A DNA stretch of 64,000 nt from Whalleya microplaca (Eukaryota; Ascomycota; Sordariomycetes; Xylariales; Xylariaceae). The stretch's first letter is position 1; every line of letters starts with the position of its first letter. This document shows, in pieces, positions 26,030-37,087 of the stretch. Location of the stretch: the NCBI GenBank assembly GCA_022497155.1, contig MU385796.1, forward strand, positions 58,187-122,186, given 5' to 3'. A program made the position numbers and the translations under genes. The notes under the pieces were generated by a model. That model was not told the DNA's origin and ran no database searches. It worked only from the letters and a program-made list of their open reading frames with translations.

Positions 26030-27060
26030 TCATTTCCACAGAAATTTAAATATACCGTTCGACTCGTTTTCGAAAAAGCTATCAAACAAATATAATTATA
26101 AATACGTCAGACATCGACAAAACCTATAATAAAGCATAACGCAAAATATTTTAAAACTATTTTATAAAAAGCAAGAGCCGAAATAAAAGCTAAATTTCTC
26201 CTCCCCACCGATCCTAATAAGGTAATGCGAATGCCAATATACCCTAATACAATCGGTCCTACTTACGAAAGATACTTAAGCTAGTATAATAAAAGCGTAC
26301 TTTCCCCTATTCGTTAATTAGGTTTTTAACCTACTACTAATACCGAGCTGCCATACGTCTATCCGCGGTATATATTATTTGTAAAAATAAAATAGCGTAA
26401 GATTTATTTCAAGCGTTACGGAATTAAATAATACGGAGATATAGCCACAAGAAATATTATAAACGAGTTTTAAAACTGCCTTAAATTATAAAAATCCAGC
26501 TGAATAAGATTTTATATAGTACTTACTACAGGCATTTAGAGGGAATAAAAAATAAAAGACAAAATATAACACGCATTTACTATATTATTTTTAAAAAAAC
26601 TAAAAAAATATAAAAAATATGTTATGTTTTAGGATTGTAACCTATATTTAAAACTAATAAACAAAATACGCTCGAGAAAAATATTAAGCGGATACCAGAG
26701 AGAAATATATAAATTTCTTCTTAAAAAGTCAAAAAAATTCACCATATAATATAATACCGATAGAACCGGTAATAAATAAAAGAAATACGTCTTCTATTCG
26801 ATAAAAAAAGTCCGAGACTAGTATAACGCTAAAAATCAACCCTATTTTAGCCCTAAAGATCCTAAACTCCGGGGTTATATAAAGCTACTGCCTTAAGTCG
26901 TTAGAAAATTAATCTATTAATATATAAGTAGAAATATATAATAAACGAGAGAGAATAAAATAATAAGCTTAAATCTAACCTTCTTACAGTTCGGTTATAT
27001 ATTAGATACCCTATAAAAAGAGGTATAAAACTTGCTTCAGAGGAAGCTATAGTGTATTTT
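26030..27060 (+). pseudogene. Extra degenerate reading frame between Copia RNase H and the 3' LTR
   Basis: Downstream of RNase H a single frame of about 340 codons keeps protein character to just before the 3' LTR. Its stops are TAG/TAA/TGA of the kind produced from Trp and Arg/Gln codons by transition, and I see no frameshift. Readable pieces include VMRMPIYPNTIGPTYERY (about 26224) and NQPYFSPKDPKLRGYIKLLP (about 26838). Aromatic and Trp-like positions are unusually frequent. I do not recognise the family. It is in the same orientation as gag-pol, and its position is that of the extra or envelope-like ORF of some plant Copia lineages, but no membrane segment is evident. Confidence 0.6.
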
Positions 27061-27147
27061 CTTTTCTTTAATTTCTTTTAACTTTAAAAAAAGTTATAGC
27101 GCTCGCAAGGGAGCTTAGGTTCTATACGCATATAGTTCGAGAGGAAG

Positions 27148-27275
27148 TGTTAGAATATAGGAGGTTAGGCGACCTATATGCTATACTATAATAGTATACA
27201 TCTCCCAGATGCTCTAGATACACTTAGACTTAGAATATATAACAATCAACAGGTATTCATCCTATATCTTTGATA
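27148..27275 (+). repeat. 3' LTR of the Copia element
   Basis: It is 128 bp, matching the 5' LTR except for CCACAT to CTATAT (two changes), one G/A and one C/T difference. The right flank is the target duplication CACAT. The purine run GAGAGGAAG just before the LTR start at 27148 is a plausible polypurine tract. Confidence 0.92.
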
Positions 27276-27280
27276 CACAT

Positions 27281-27567
27281 CTACTATGCTTGCGATATAT
27301 CTAACCAACATAAGAGCAGCAGGCTCCTCGGCATCTATATGGGAAACGTACCAACGGATCTTCAGCACGAGCTGCAGAAGTTATTTATGACATGAGTCTC
27401 AGAATGAACTCTAAGAGCGCTTGTAGGTCCAGAGGAGGGGGCCATCTGGGATGCTGCTAGGTAGGCTCTGAGGTGGACTTTTAGTTCCTATTTGAGCCCT
27501 TGTGTACACTTCATACTCAGAGACATTCTTTGCTCAATTCTTTCCCTGAGTCCCAGCGTATTTGATT
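27281..27567. other. Short intergenic region between Copia and the GH28 gene
   Basis: Normal base composition returns immediately after the target duplication. No gene seen; this is the 3' flank of the GH28 gene. Confidence 0.6.
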
Positions 27568-29264
27568 CTAGCACTCCCCCGTGTCAGTTCCACCAACACA
27601 CGGCTCTCCCGTGCAATTGAAACCTTGTGGCAGCTCTGCATTTCCACAGAGATATTCCGTTGCTGCCGTGCCGTTGGTAAACTCAAGATCAATGTTAAAG
27701 AGACCAATATTGCTACACGGCTTGACAGCACTGCACTGTAGGCTAGCTACGTTTCTGGAGGTCGTTGTGCCGAGCAGATTGCGCAGTGTGATATCTCGAA
27801 TCTGGAATCCAGAGTTGGTGCAATTGCCATCTCCCGGTGCTCCAATAAACCTTGTACACTGTGATATGGTAAAGGCAGCGCCGCTCAAGTTCCTAACGGA
27901 AAGGTTGGTGAAGTTCATGTCGGATGCATCTATTAAAGTAAGATTCTATCATTGTGGGCCTTGATGCTTGATCATATAGGACAAGTATATTGGCGCAGAA
28001 AAGGCTGAGTCTCTCTGCGTGACGAGGAAAAGGGCCCGAGTCAATACACTTTAGAGATCACTCACCACCTATTCCACCACCACCTCCGTTTGGTGGATAT
28101 CCATTCTGGTCGGCAGTCCAGGTTTTGAAGTATACCTATATTTTGAGGCATTGTTAATGGCAGTCGTAGTAGCAATCAAGTACAGATTGTCGTCTCAGAA
28201 GGCTAAAAAATCGCTTACAGCGTGACGGGTGCTATCGAAGGTGATATTCTCCGCTCTAAGTCCTCTCATATGTTCTTCGACACCATAGTACTGTCCAATG
28301 CTCCCTAACGCAATGCCCGAGCCATCGAAGAAATGTGAATTCGTAATACTGATGTTATAGCTATCAGCTTTGAGTGAAATGCTGTCATCGCCGTTGTAGA
28401 CTGTCCAGTTATTGAATGCAATGTGTGATGATCGTATCGTGTCAGCGCCGTCCGTATTCGCTAAAACAAGAAGTTGACATTAGACGACGAGCCAGGAGCG
28501 CAAGATACTTCAATGTTTAGTCGACACATACAACTTTGCGCCCGGTTGCCTGTATTATTCACAAATATGCTATCGAAAATGACATGGTCGGAATAGATAA
28601 TAGACATTGTCCTACAAACCATTGCATTCTGTTACAATTCGGTGTACGAGACGGAAAAGGGCCATGAGGCTACACTCACCACATTTGACTTCGCAAGAAG
28701 TTCAGCCCGCTAACCACCGAGTCCCGAAGGCTGTTGAAAGTAATAGCATGTGGTCTTCCCGGGTAATTCGACGTGTTCTCTTGCTGTGCGATCCATTCAT
28801 ACCAATAGTCACCATTGCCATCGAGAGTCCCTTGGCCATACCCATTTAGGCGGACCCCCTTTCCACCCAAGATGAATGCCGTCGACTGATTCTGGTAGCC
28901 CACGTCTAGGGAGTGGTTTAACCAATATTGGATGTCAGTGCTCCACTACATCGCACATAGTTAATGTATAGACCATGACAGTTGCTTAGGTCAAACATAC
29001 TAGCAAAGTCCCCCATAAATCGATATCGACATTTTCGAGCCATGAAATATTCATAACTGACGAAATATAGTATGTGGTAGGCGAGAACACGACTTTTCCA
29101 TCACGGCCACACTCTTTGAAGGCCTCGACAATTGCCGGGGCGTCATCTGTGGTGTTGCTTCCGCCAGATTCTACGACGCACGTCTTCTTCAATAAGCTTG
29201 CCGTGGTCAACGAAGCAAAAACTGAGACGAGGAACAAGACGAGTTTAGTAAAGCGCCGTTCCAT
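27568..29264 (-). CDS. Secreted glycoside hydrolase family 28 (exo-polygalacturonase-like)
   Basis: Six exons on the minus strand: 29264-29001, 28945-28680, 28611-28532, 28460-28219, 28135-28066 and 27929-27568. Every intron has GT/AG ends (GTATGT, GTGAGT, GTATGT, GTAAGC, GTGAGT) and phases join exactly to 427 residues. A signal peptide covers about residues 1-23. GH28 motifs follow: NTDGAD (about 205-210, catalytic Asp), GDDSISLK (about 227-234, paired Asp), GSGIALGSIG (about 250-259) and YFKTW (about 286-290), where the classic motifs are GHG and RIK. The His-to-Ser change is one I associate with an exo-acting fungal subgroup, so substrate class is uncertain. Expected role: extracellular pectin breakdown. 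A Met 15 codons upstream of the chosen start exists, but starting at 29264 puts the signal peptide at the N-terminus. Confidence 0.87.
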
Positions 29265-30387
29265 CGTGGAAATACTGGTGTGTTTGCTGCTCTCTTCGAT
29301 TTCTTTCACTCTGCTTTAGCTGTGAATTGGGCATTGCGTGATGTGGACTGAAGCGGGTATCGACAAGGAGCCTTACATATTACCCCAGGTTTAAAACATT
29401 ACAATTAGTGATGCTCTGGGTCTAATACTCCGAATTTGGACTATTAGCTCACCTACATACCCTTGAAGTCTCCTCCGCATCGGCCCCCAACGTACCGGAA
29501 TAGCGAGTGGCTCTCAGGCGGGGAAGAGAGAAGACGTTAAGGCTTTAGTTTGCTAAGCCAAACGGACGAGATTGACCTGTTCTTATAAAATCGGTTGAGT
29601 ATTCATAATCTCATTGGGGTTGACACGGATGCGGGCGTCTTGCCCTCCATCTTCAAGATGATCAGCTAGGACTAACTTCATAGTTAAGAGATGGCCGACT
29701 TTCCAGTCAGGTGAGGATGCCGGTGTGAAAGAAGTAATTTTTTCAAGCATTAAATCTTGCAACTAGTTAACAGGTATTAGCTCCACAGGATGATTGCCGC
29801 TAGAATGTGATTTATGCTAGGCAGGTTTCTTTGACCTTGACGCAGATCAGATTCCCACGGTGGTGTCTTCGGTATTACCCGAACGCTGTTAAAGACATAC
29901 AAGATATATGATAAATTCTTGGGTTCCTTAAAAGCTGTTACACAGGCCGATGGTGTTATATCTCAATTATGTTGACCCGGAAAAACATCATCGTTAGTTT
30001 GCATTGCTACCGGTATTATACAGAGATATGTTGATCAGTAATGTCATGGCCTCTTCTGTTCTTGGGTCTCAGGCGACCGGCCCTGAGATTTTAAATCTTT
30101 TATCCTTGCCATGCTTGCGAATATATCACAAGCTCGAACATGGTACTGGCAGTGAAGCCTTTTGTTAGATCGCCCAATGAGAAATATACTGTGTACAGAG
30201 GTGCAGGTTTTGGTATCATTTATAGCAGGCTCTATCATGAGCAGATATTTACAGGTGCTTTTGAAATAGTTGTCGCTAATTACTATTAAAGTGAGGTAGC
30301 TGGTACGAGTAATGACCTTATATTTTAGTAGCACCTCATCACGGTCCCTTCATCCTCATCTCCAATGATATGACGAATATCTAGTAT
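29265..30387. other. Intergenic region, no supported gene
   Basis: This is the upstream region of the GH28 gene and the 3' flank of the frameshifted gene to its right. A minus-strand frame of 96 codons (30044-30334) has no recognisable features. Nothing else seen. Confidence 0.5.
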
Positions 30388-33371
30388 TCACTTCACTAAA
30401 TCCACCATGCGCGAATTCAACTCTACTGGAAATACCATGTCGTCTGCTGTATATGGTTGGTGTGGAACTGCATGTGTTGGTTTGGGTAACGTATATGATA
30501 CATCTTCTGACTCGGTAAAAGGCCCTGCGACGGCATCCGGGCCAAAGCAGTCACGAAGTAAGCCATGAATATGTAGTGCTGGTTTATCGACTTCAAATGT
30601 GACAGGCTGTGAGACTAATCTGGAGGTCGCAGATAGCTTGTCGATGTTATGTCGAAACCGATGAGTTTTTCTCCTTGCTAATTCGATTACAGCGGCATCC
30701 TTGCGGACCATCTTTTTTATCTTGTCACTTCCGCAACTCAGTGAATGACCCCAATGGTCATTACCATCCGGGTTTTCCGGTCTTACTAAATCGCAGCTAG
30801 AACCTTTCATTGAACCTAGGTGATTATTCTGCTTGTTCGATCGAGAGCCTATCGAAGACTTTTGGTTGTGTTTTCTCTCCTCCACTGGCTGATTATTTTC
30901 CTGGGGATCACTGCATAGCCCTTCTTGTACAATACTGCGGAATGATTTGTTGACACTTGAAAAACTACTGAGACGTTGGCGTTTTCCATCTGCCCCTACC
31001 ACTAATAAATTCCCCGTGGGTGTGATGTTAGTTCGCCGAGTCAGCCGTCCGCAAGTACCAGTAAAAGACTGCATAGAGCTACTCTCATCATCGCCGTTGC
31101 CAACGGCACACTTGGAGTGGTTGATAACTGTGGCACTTGGACTGGTATCCTCTAGCTCAGCTGGACATTGTGTATCGAACAACTCACATAAGGGAATACC
31201 CGCCATCTCTGAGCAACCATATAGGATAGGTGATGTCGGCGTAGCTTCGAAGCTGAATCGATGACGCGGTAGGCAGGCCTTATTACTGTCATCTGATGAT
31301 GTTATAGGTGCTACATATTCTGCTTGTTTGTGTACCCATTCTGCTATTCTGTCATCATCGTACAACTGGTCATTGTGTTGTTGATTTCGCCGAAGTACTT
31401 TCTTGTGCTTGATGAGGCCCCAGGCTGTTTTAATCTCGGCAAATCGTCCGCCACGATCTCGACTTGAGTCACGAAAGTGTTGTGATTCTGTGTGCAGTAC
31501 TTTGAATATTTTTCGTAGCCTCAAAGCGCGTCCGGGTTTAACGTCTTTTTGTGAATAGGAAGCGACTGGAGTGTAGACTCTATGCAGATAATCACGTTTG
31601 TGGGTTTGCGAGTCAATTATCCTCGCGTGGACGATAATAACCTTTGAAAAGGGAATATGTGTTCTTAGTTGATAGTTTATGACGACCTTCCTTGTTCCAT
31701 GCATCTTCTGTCTCAACCGGGAACTTCATGATGTTATTAATTTCTCGCATTTGGAACCTGGTCAAATTTGTGGCTGTTGGAAGACACATCATTCTGCTGA
31801 CAATCAACTTGAGCTGGCAAGCTTCTGACACACTTTGCAGATCGAATAGTTGAGCGAGGAGTTGTTTGCTGTTAGTTATAAATTCTATAAGGTTCGGCGG
31901 CGATTCTGAAACCTGAAGTTCGGGGGACCTCTACCTCAATCGCCTCGGCCATCAGATAATTTCCAGATAGGCGATATGAGATCGCTAGGAGTGTCAACAC
32001 GCTATCTTCCATAGGTTTTGCACAGTGTCTTGGCCCCTGACACCTTTGCCATAGCCGCTTGCAGGTTCTCTGAGTTGCTTCAAGTTTTAACTCATGCAGC
32101 TGAGATAATGCGAGCGCATAAAGAAGCTGGCATATGACGATGTCGCCCTGGAGAGGAAACTCCGCTAGGTCATATATCAAATCTTCTGCTTCTCCTGTTT
32201 CCCCTTGGATAAGAGTGGATAATGCAAGTTTGGTCTGCAGACCTCGATGGTGTATGTCATCTAGACCGGATGATTTGTGTTGCTTTAAAGCTTCTCGAAG
32301 CACAGCTCCTGCCTTTTTAAAGTCAAGCTCTGCAAGTGCTCGTTCAGCAATCTTGCTTAAGCCCCCAGAAAAGATATTGCCCAGAATAAAGTGGAAGTCG
32401 CTTGGGCTTTCTTCAGCTACCAATTCAGGATCATCAGGGAATGGTGTTTCTGACACCATGCCTTGGTTGCGGCTAATCGAGGCAAGGTTGCCATTCTGTG
32501 GCAGGTGTACGTTTCGGGAGAGGTACATCTCAATATGCCTCCGTTTGACGGAGGGGATTGGAGACGCGAGATCTGAGGTTGCATCCACATCATCCAAAAG
32601 ACTCCCAAGCCTATGATGTTCTTGGCTACCAGAAATAGTGCTAGCCGTAGTGCTTGCATTTGCATGAAATTCACGCGCTGCTCGCACAAAGCCTTTGAAA
32701 TGTTGAATGAGGCGAATGTCCTGCTCCTGGAAAGAACCAGCTATGGATGGGATTGCCACAGCATAGTCGAAGGCTTGTAGACTAGTTTTCAGCTCCTTTA
32801 ATTCTCGTAGCGTTACGTCTTGCGATGCGCTGCTCCGCAGAGATATTGACCTGGCTGAACATCAGTTTCACTCCCAAAGCACTCGTATCATCATGAAATA
32901 TTTTCCCGAAGCTAGACTTCTCATTTATACTTACACGTTCATGACCTGCAATAACGTTTGCAAGGTCCAATTAGATATACGAATCTTCCCTTGGAATGAG
33001 GTATTTTCTCGAGCACGAAGTTGCATCCCGGCCGCAATCCTCGCTCGGCGGAAGATTATTGAGGAGCGAACGGGTGTCTTCAAACGATACAGAATGGGTG
33101 TCATCTCATCTACAATCTCCTTGCAGTCTGATAATGCGATTTCGCTCTGCTCCCAGAGATCTTGATCGACTGTAGTTAAGGAAAAGGGGCTGTTCCTGCA
33201 TTTCTCCAGTGCCTGGTTGATTGCTCGTAGAAAGCTAGTAAGCCTGCCGATCTCCGTACAAAGCCCCTCAAGTTTCTCATCTGCCTCACGGATGGATTGT
33301 AAAAGATGATAGAGCTTGGAGGCTGCGTCAACAAGCGTGATTACGGAGGCTGCAACTGAGAGAGGATCCAT
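30388..33371 (-). pseudogene. Gene with Helo-like STAND N-terminal domain, interrupted by two +1 frameshifts
   Basis: Read on the minus strand. Exon 1, 33371-32935, begins MDPLSVAASVITLVDAASKL, the start typical of the fungal STAND/Helo-like N-terminal domain found in NLR-like and related proteins. An 84-bp intron (GTAAGT...CCAG) leads in phase to exon 2 from 32850 (SISLRSSASQDVTLRELKEL). That frame runs to 31872. The protein then continues in a second frame (to a stop at 31613) and in a third, open from about 31716 to the stop at 30388. Each step equals one extra base. Candidate sites are a GGGGG run at 31922-31926 and an AAAA run at 31647-31650. The middle part is helical and charged, and the C-terminal 400 codons are Ser/Asn-rich and unrecognised. 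No NACHT or NB-ARC ATPase motif is seen. It could be a young pseudogene or an intact gene with homopolymer sequencing errors. Confidence 0.6.
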
Positions 33372-34657
33372 TTTGGTACGGTACTACTCCTTGATAGCTG
33401 GGCGATCGGCTTGATGCTTGTATAAAGTCCTAGCTACATGCAATAGTACTCACTATGTATGTAACGCTGTATGAGATTTTTCGGATGAAAGGTGTAGAAT
33501 CCTGGAAACTTTACGGGCATGCAGAAATGGCAATGTTAGTTCCCTCATGTTTCTTGCTACAGCCAGGTTGCATGCCGCTTGGTTAGTGGACTTGCCGAAT
33601 CGGGGGAATTTCTATGATTTGATCGTCCTAGGGCTGATAAGAAGAATGGATATGGGCGAGCCTCCGAATTCCCGAATTCAAGTTCATTGAGCCCATGAAT
33701 ATGCCTTTCCGTGGCTTATGTTGTGTTACTCTGCCGTTCGGTGAAGACATGACCAGAAGTATCATCACTAGAGTCCTTGGGGGCTCTGCCCCTAATACCT
33801 ATATACATATAGCCACAGGGTGTGAGGCGTCCCAGCCACCTGTGTTACATAGCCACCCCTATTCCGACAACGACAGTGGCATTGCTTCTGGAGAATCTGG
33901 TCTGCGTATTTACGGCTTCGCGGACTACATATCGATCAACAGCAGTGCCTAGGGTATCAGAGTCAATTGACAGTGCGTCACTGATGTCGGCTGATGCGAG
34001 TTTGATAGAGCCCCGAGCTGTCGGCATCATCAAGTAACTGAGAACCTCGACAGACGTGTTCGAAGAAGGCGCGCAGATGAGCAAGTAGTGGATAAGTGTC
34101 TAGATCGGGGACGATACACTCATCCTCCGCAATAGCGGCGGCGACGCCGTCCTTCGCTACATGGCGATCTTGCCAATCCCTAAATGGAGGGCCTTGCGCA
34201 TGTGCCAAATTTGGTGTAAGTGGAAACCCACGGCTCTCGCTTCATTGTTCTCCATAGCACTGCCTATTCCGGATGCTAGTTGTACATATTGTACAAAGCA
34301 CACTAGTAGTAGGTCGAGGCGCTTTCATTATTCATTATGAATCATACCTCATCAATGAGTCAACAAATATCTCATTGGTGGAAGTTTGAAGTTTCTAGTG
34401 GCGAAGCAGTGGACCGTCGTTCTAGTGGCGTTACTCTTCGGATCTGACCAATGGCAAGGCCGCAATTCGACCGCCGTGCTCCTTACAGACTGCAGACACT
34501 TATATCGCCCAATTCAACCTATTGAAGTATATAAAACAGATTGAAATTCAATTCAACTTATACCATCTAATCGGTAACAAAATACTAACGCTATAGTATA
34601 ATTTAAAGACTTGAGTTTGACATAGTCTAGAGCCGCAACTACTTCCAATCCATCGAT
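33372..34657. other. Intergenic region between divergent genes
   Basis: This is the shared upstream region of the frameshifted minus-strand gene and the zinc-finger gene. Overlapping frames of 70-85 codons around 33700-34200 lack domains. No mobile-element ends seen. Confidence 0.5.
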
Positions 34658-35626
34658 ATGCTAGCGACGACAACAGCTACGACTTCAACCACAACTCCAC
34701 CACTATCGATTTTACCAGAGAGTCTTCCATTGTGTCTGGAAACTAACTCTACACCCACATCCTTCAATGAATCAATCGACTCTCCCGACACAGCCATGCT
34801 GCCATTCACCCCTGGGCAGTGTCTATTCTGTCCCAACCCCTCGCCAAACTTCACTGACAGTGTCATACACATGCAAAAGTCACACGGCCTGTTTGTTCCA
34901 CATCAGCAATATCTAGTCGTCGACCTTGAGACTCTCTTCAAATATCTGCATCTTGTTATCTTCGGATACCGAGAATGTATACAATGCGGAACAGAGAGAG
35001 CTACTGTACAAGCCGTACAGCAGCATATGACCGGTAAGGGTCACTGTAAATTTGATATATCAGAACAAGACTCGGAGTTTGCTGAGCTTTACAACTTCTC
35101 TGAGCCGGAAGATGAGGGCAGCGACGCGAGGCATCAGGACCAGAGGACCACAAGCTCCAGCCAAACGCTGCTGCTGACTGATAAAGATTCGATGCGTTTA
35201 CCTTCAGGTAGAATTATATCGAGGCATTCATCGGCGCAAGCGGGACCGTCACTCATTCAGTCACGACGTCGAACTTGGACCTCAGCTTTACAAACAGAAT
35301 ACTCCCTGGAAGAACCCGACGACGAGGAGGGGTCTAGCAAAGAGGAGCTCAACTCGGATAAGTGTGACACACGATTGTTCTCCAAGAGGGAGAAGCGAGA
35401 GAGGGCAACAGTGACATATCAGTTGACAAACATGAGCGCCAACGACCGGAATGGCTTAATGCACTTATCCACATCTCAGCAGTGCTCAATACTGGCAACA
35501 CAACACAGGCACGCGGAAAAGGTGCAAAAAGAAGAGAGACGAAGGCAGAGCAGGATTGAACAAAAGGGGAACAAGAATCTGTATGCATATTGGGCCACAG
35601 AGACACCCATCTACCAATGTGGCTAG
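34658..35626 (+). CDS. Rei1/ZNF622-like C2H2 zinc-finger protein, N-terminally shortened paralogue
   Basis: A single exon of 322 residues. After a Thr/Ser-rich N-terminus (1-50) comes C-L-F-C with H-M-Q-K-S-H-G-L-F-V-P (about 54-80), then a segment with the family's Tyr-Leu spacing (DLETLFKYL), then C-I-Q-C...A-V-Q-Q-H-M-x-x-K-G-H-C-K (about 107-129). This is the two-finger core of Rei1/Reh1, cytosolic factors of late 60S ribosome maturation that help recycle Arx1/Alb1. The C-terminus (LSTSQQCSILATQHRHAEKV...GNKNLYAYW) matches the family end. Missing relative to full-length Rei1 (roughly 400-550 residues) are the first N-terminal finger and much of the middle. It is therefore probably a divergent extra copy rather than the essential Rei1 (inference). 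Confidence 0.75.
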   Translation: MLATTTATTSTTTPPLSILPESLPLCLETNSTPTSFNESIDSPDTAMLPFTPGQCLFCPNPSPNFTDSVIHMQKSHGLFVPHQQYLVVDLETLFKYLHLVIFGYRECIQCGTERATVQAVQQHMTGKGHCKFDISEQDSEFAELYNFSEPEDEGSDARHQDQRTTSSSQTLLLTDKDSMRLPSGRIISRHSSAQAGPSLIQSRRRTWTSALQTEYSLEEPDDEEGSSKEELNSDKCDTRLFSKREKRERATVTYQLTNMSANDRNGLMHLSTSQQCSILATQHRHAEKVQKEERRRQSRIEQKGNKNLYAYWATETPIYQCG

Positions 35627-36051
35627 GTACACGGAATGGTCAATCTATTTGCACAAAATGAATTCTCGAGGCGGGAATTCTCACAAGGTTTCAGTGATGT
35701 CAGATCTCGCGGACCCTGGTTTGGTCTCCTTGAATCTTCTTCCAGCCTCTCCGTCCCCCGCATTTTATTTTCGGGTAAAGAGCCGGGCTACTTTAACCTG
35801 ATATCCGCGATCCAGACTTCTCCATGCTCTACAGCCGCGAGATTCTCGATAATATGCCAGCCAACCACGTGGCATAGATACCGAGAAAATGGCAGTACAC
35901 TCTCGAACAGGCAGCTAGCTACGAAAGCCACGCGCGGATGAACGGAAATGGATCTATATATATTTCGAGTCCGCGCCAGGGAAATACTATCGGGGTCTCC
36001 CAGAGATAGCTAGTGTTCAACAGATTGTAAATATATTTTTTTTTTCACAGG
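35627..36051. other. Intergenic region upstream of the CE1 esterase
   Basis: 425 bp with no gene. TATATATATTT (about 35955) and a TTTTTTTTTTCACAG tract ending at 36050 directly before the ATG are seen. The latter looks like a splice acceptor, so an intron in the 5' leader is possible. Confidence 0.4.
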
Positions 36052-37087
36052 ATGCAGCTATTCACAACACTGTCGGCGCTGGCGTTTGCCACGCTTGGCA
36101 ACGCCCAACTGCAGAAGGTCAATGACTTCAGTGCCGTCCCTACGAACTTGGGCATGTACTCCTACGTACCGAACAACCTCCAGACACCGGCGCCTATAAT
36201 TGTGGCAGTACACCATTGTCAGGGTTCCGCATCGGCCTACTCTAGCGAGTCTCAGCTGATGCCCCAGGCTGACAAGTACGGCATCATCTTGATCTACCCC
36301 AATTCGAAGTCCGGCGGTGGCTGCTTTGATGTCGCTTCAACCGCTTGTAAGTTCTCTGTCTGATGAGAGGTGACCTTAGTGGGAAAGCCCTATTAACGGG
36401 ATGTAATATAGCACTGACCCACGACGGTGGCGGTGATAGCCAGACCATCGCGAATATGGTCAAATACGCAGTCGATAACTACGGCGGAGATGCAAACAGA
36501 ACCTACGCTGTCGGAACTAGCTCAGGCGCTATGATGGCAAACGTCCTCGCTGGCGCTTACCCTGACGTTTTCAAGGCGGTCTCCGTCTACTCCGGCGTCC
36601 CAGACGGATGCTTCTTCGTCCAGGGCTCAACCGCTACCCAGGACCCGCCGGGATGGGCCAACTCCTGCGCCAACGGGCAGCTCATCAAGACTGCCGAGGA
36701 GTGGGGTGACCTCGTGCGGTCGTACTACCCCGATTTCACCGGCACTCGACCTAGATTGCAGATCTTCCACGGAACCGCCGACAGCACGCTGCGTTATCCC
36801 AACTGTAGGCACCATTTTCTTAACTTCCTATAACTTTGTTAGGACTGCATGACATACTGATAATAACTCGCGCATCAGACCAAGAACAGCTGAAGCAGTG
36901 GTCAGACGTCCTGGGTCTCACTGACAAGAAGGACGCCGCGAACACGCCCCAGAGCGGATACACCCAAACCATCTACGGAGATGGCACGACGACGACGGCT
37001 CAGCTCGTCGGATACAGCGCCAATGGTGTTGGCCACACCGTGCCACAACACCCGGACATGGACATAGCATTCTTCGGCATTGCATAA
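36052..37087 (+). CDS. Secreted carbohydrate esterase family 1 (acetylxylan/feruloyl esterase-like)
   Basis: Three exons, 36052-36346, 36412-36804 and 36879-37087, with introns GTAAGT...TAG (65 bp) and GTAGGC...CAG (74 bp). Phases join exactly to 298 residues. A signal peptide (MQLFTTLSALAFATLGNA) is followed by the mature start QLQKVNDF. An oxyanion-region block reads VAVHHCQGS, then LTHDGGGDSQTI. The nucleophile elbow G-T-S-S-G lies at 133-137 (Ser135). The acid is probably the Asp in HGTADSTL, and the catalytic His is in GVGHTVP near the C-terminus. This is the layout of fungal secreted CE1 enzymes of the PHB-depolymerase-like fold, which remove acetyl or feruloyl groups from xylan. No carbohydrate-binding module is attached. 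With the GH28 gene it makes this block rich in plant-wall enzymes. Confidence 0.88.

Larger units (their letters stand above)
20160..27275 (+). mobile_element. Full-length, RIP-inactivated Ty1/Copia LTR retrotransposon
   Basis: Two 128-bp LTRs (20160-20287 and 27148-27275) flank a 6.86-kb interior, and the whole is bounded by a perfect 5-bp target duplication, CACAT (20155-20159 and 27276-27280). The LTRs differ at only four positions, all C/T or G/A. The coding order on the + strand is Copia-type: gag-like region, integrase, reverse transcriptase, RNase H, then an additional reading frame. All are full of TAG/TAA where Trp or Gln is expected. On the + strand G is strikingly scarce relative to C, so most decay is G-to-A on the coding strand. 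The element is about 2 kb longer than a typical Copia, mostly because of the regions before gag and after RNase H. Confidence 0.93.
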
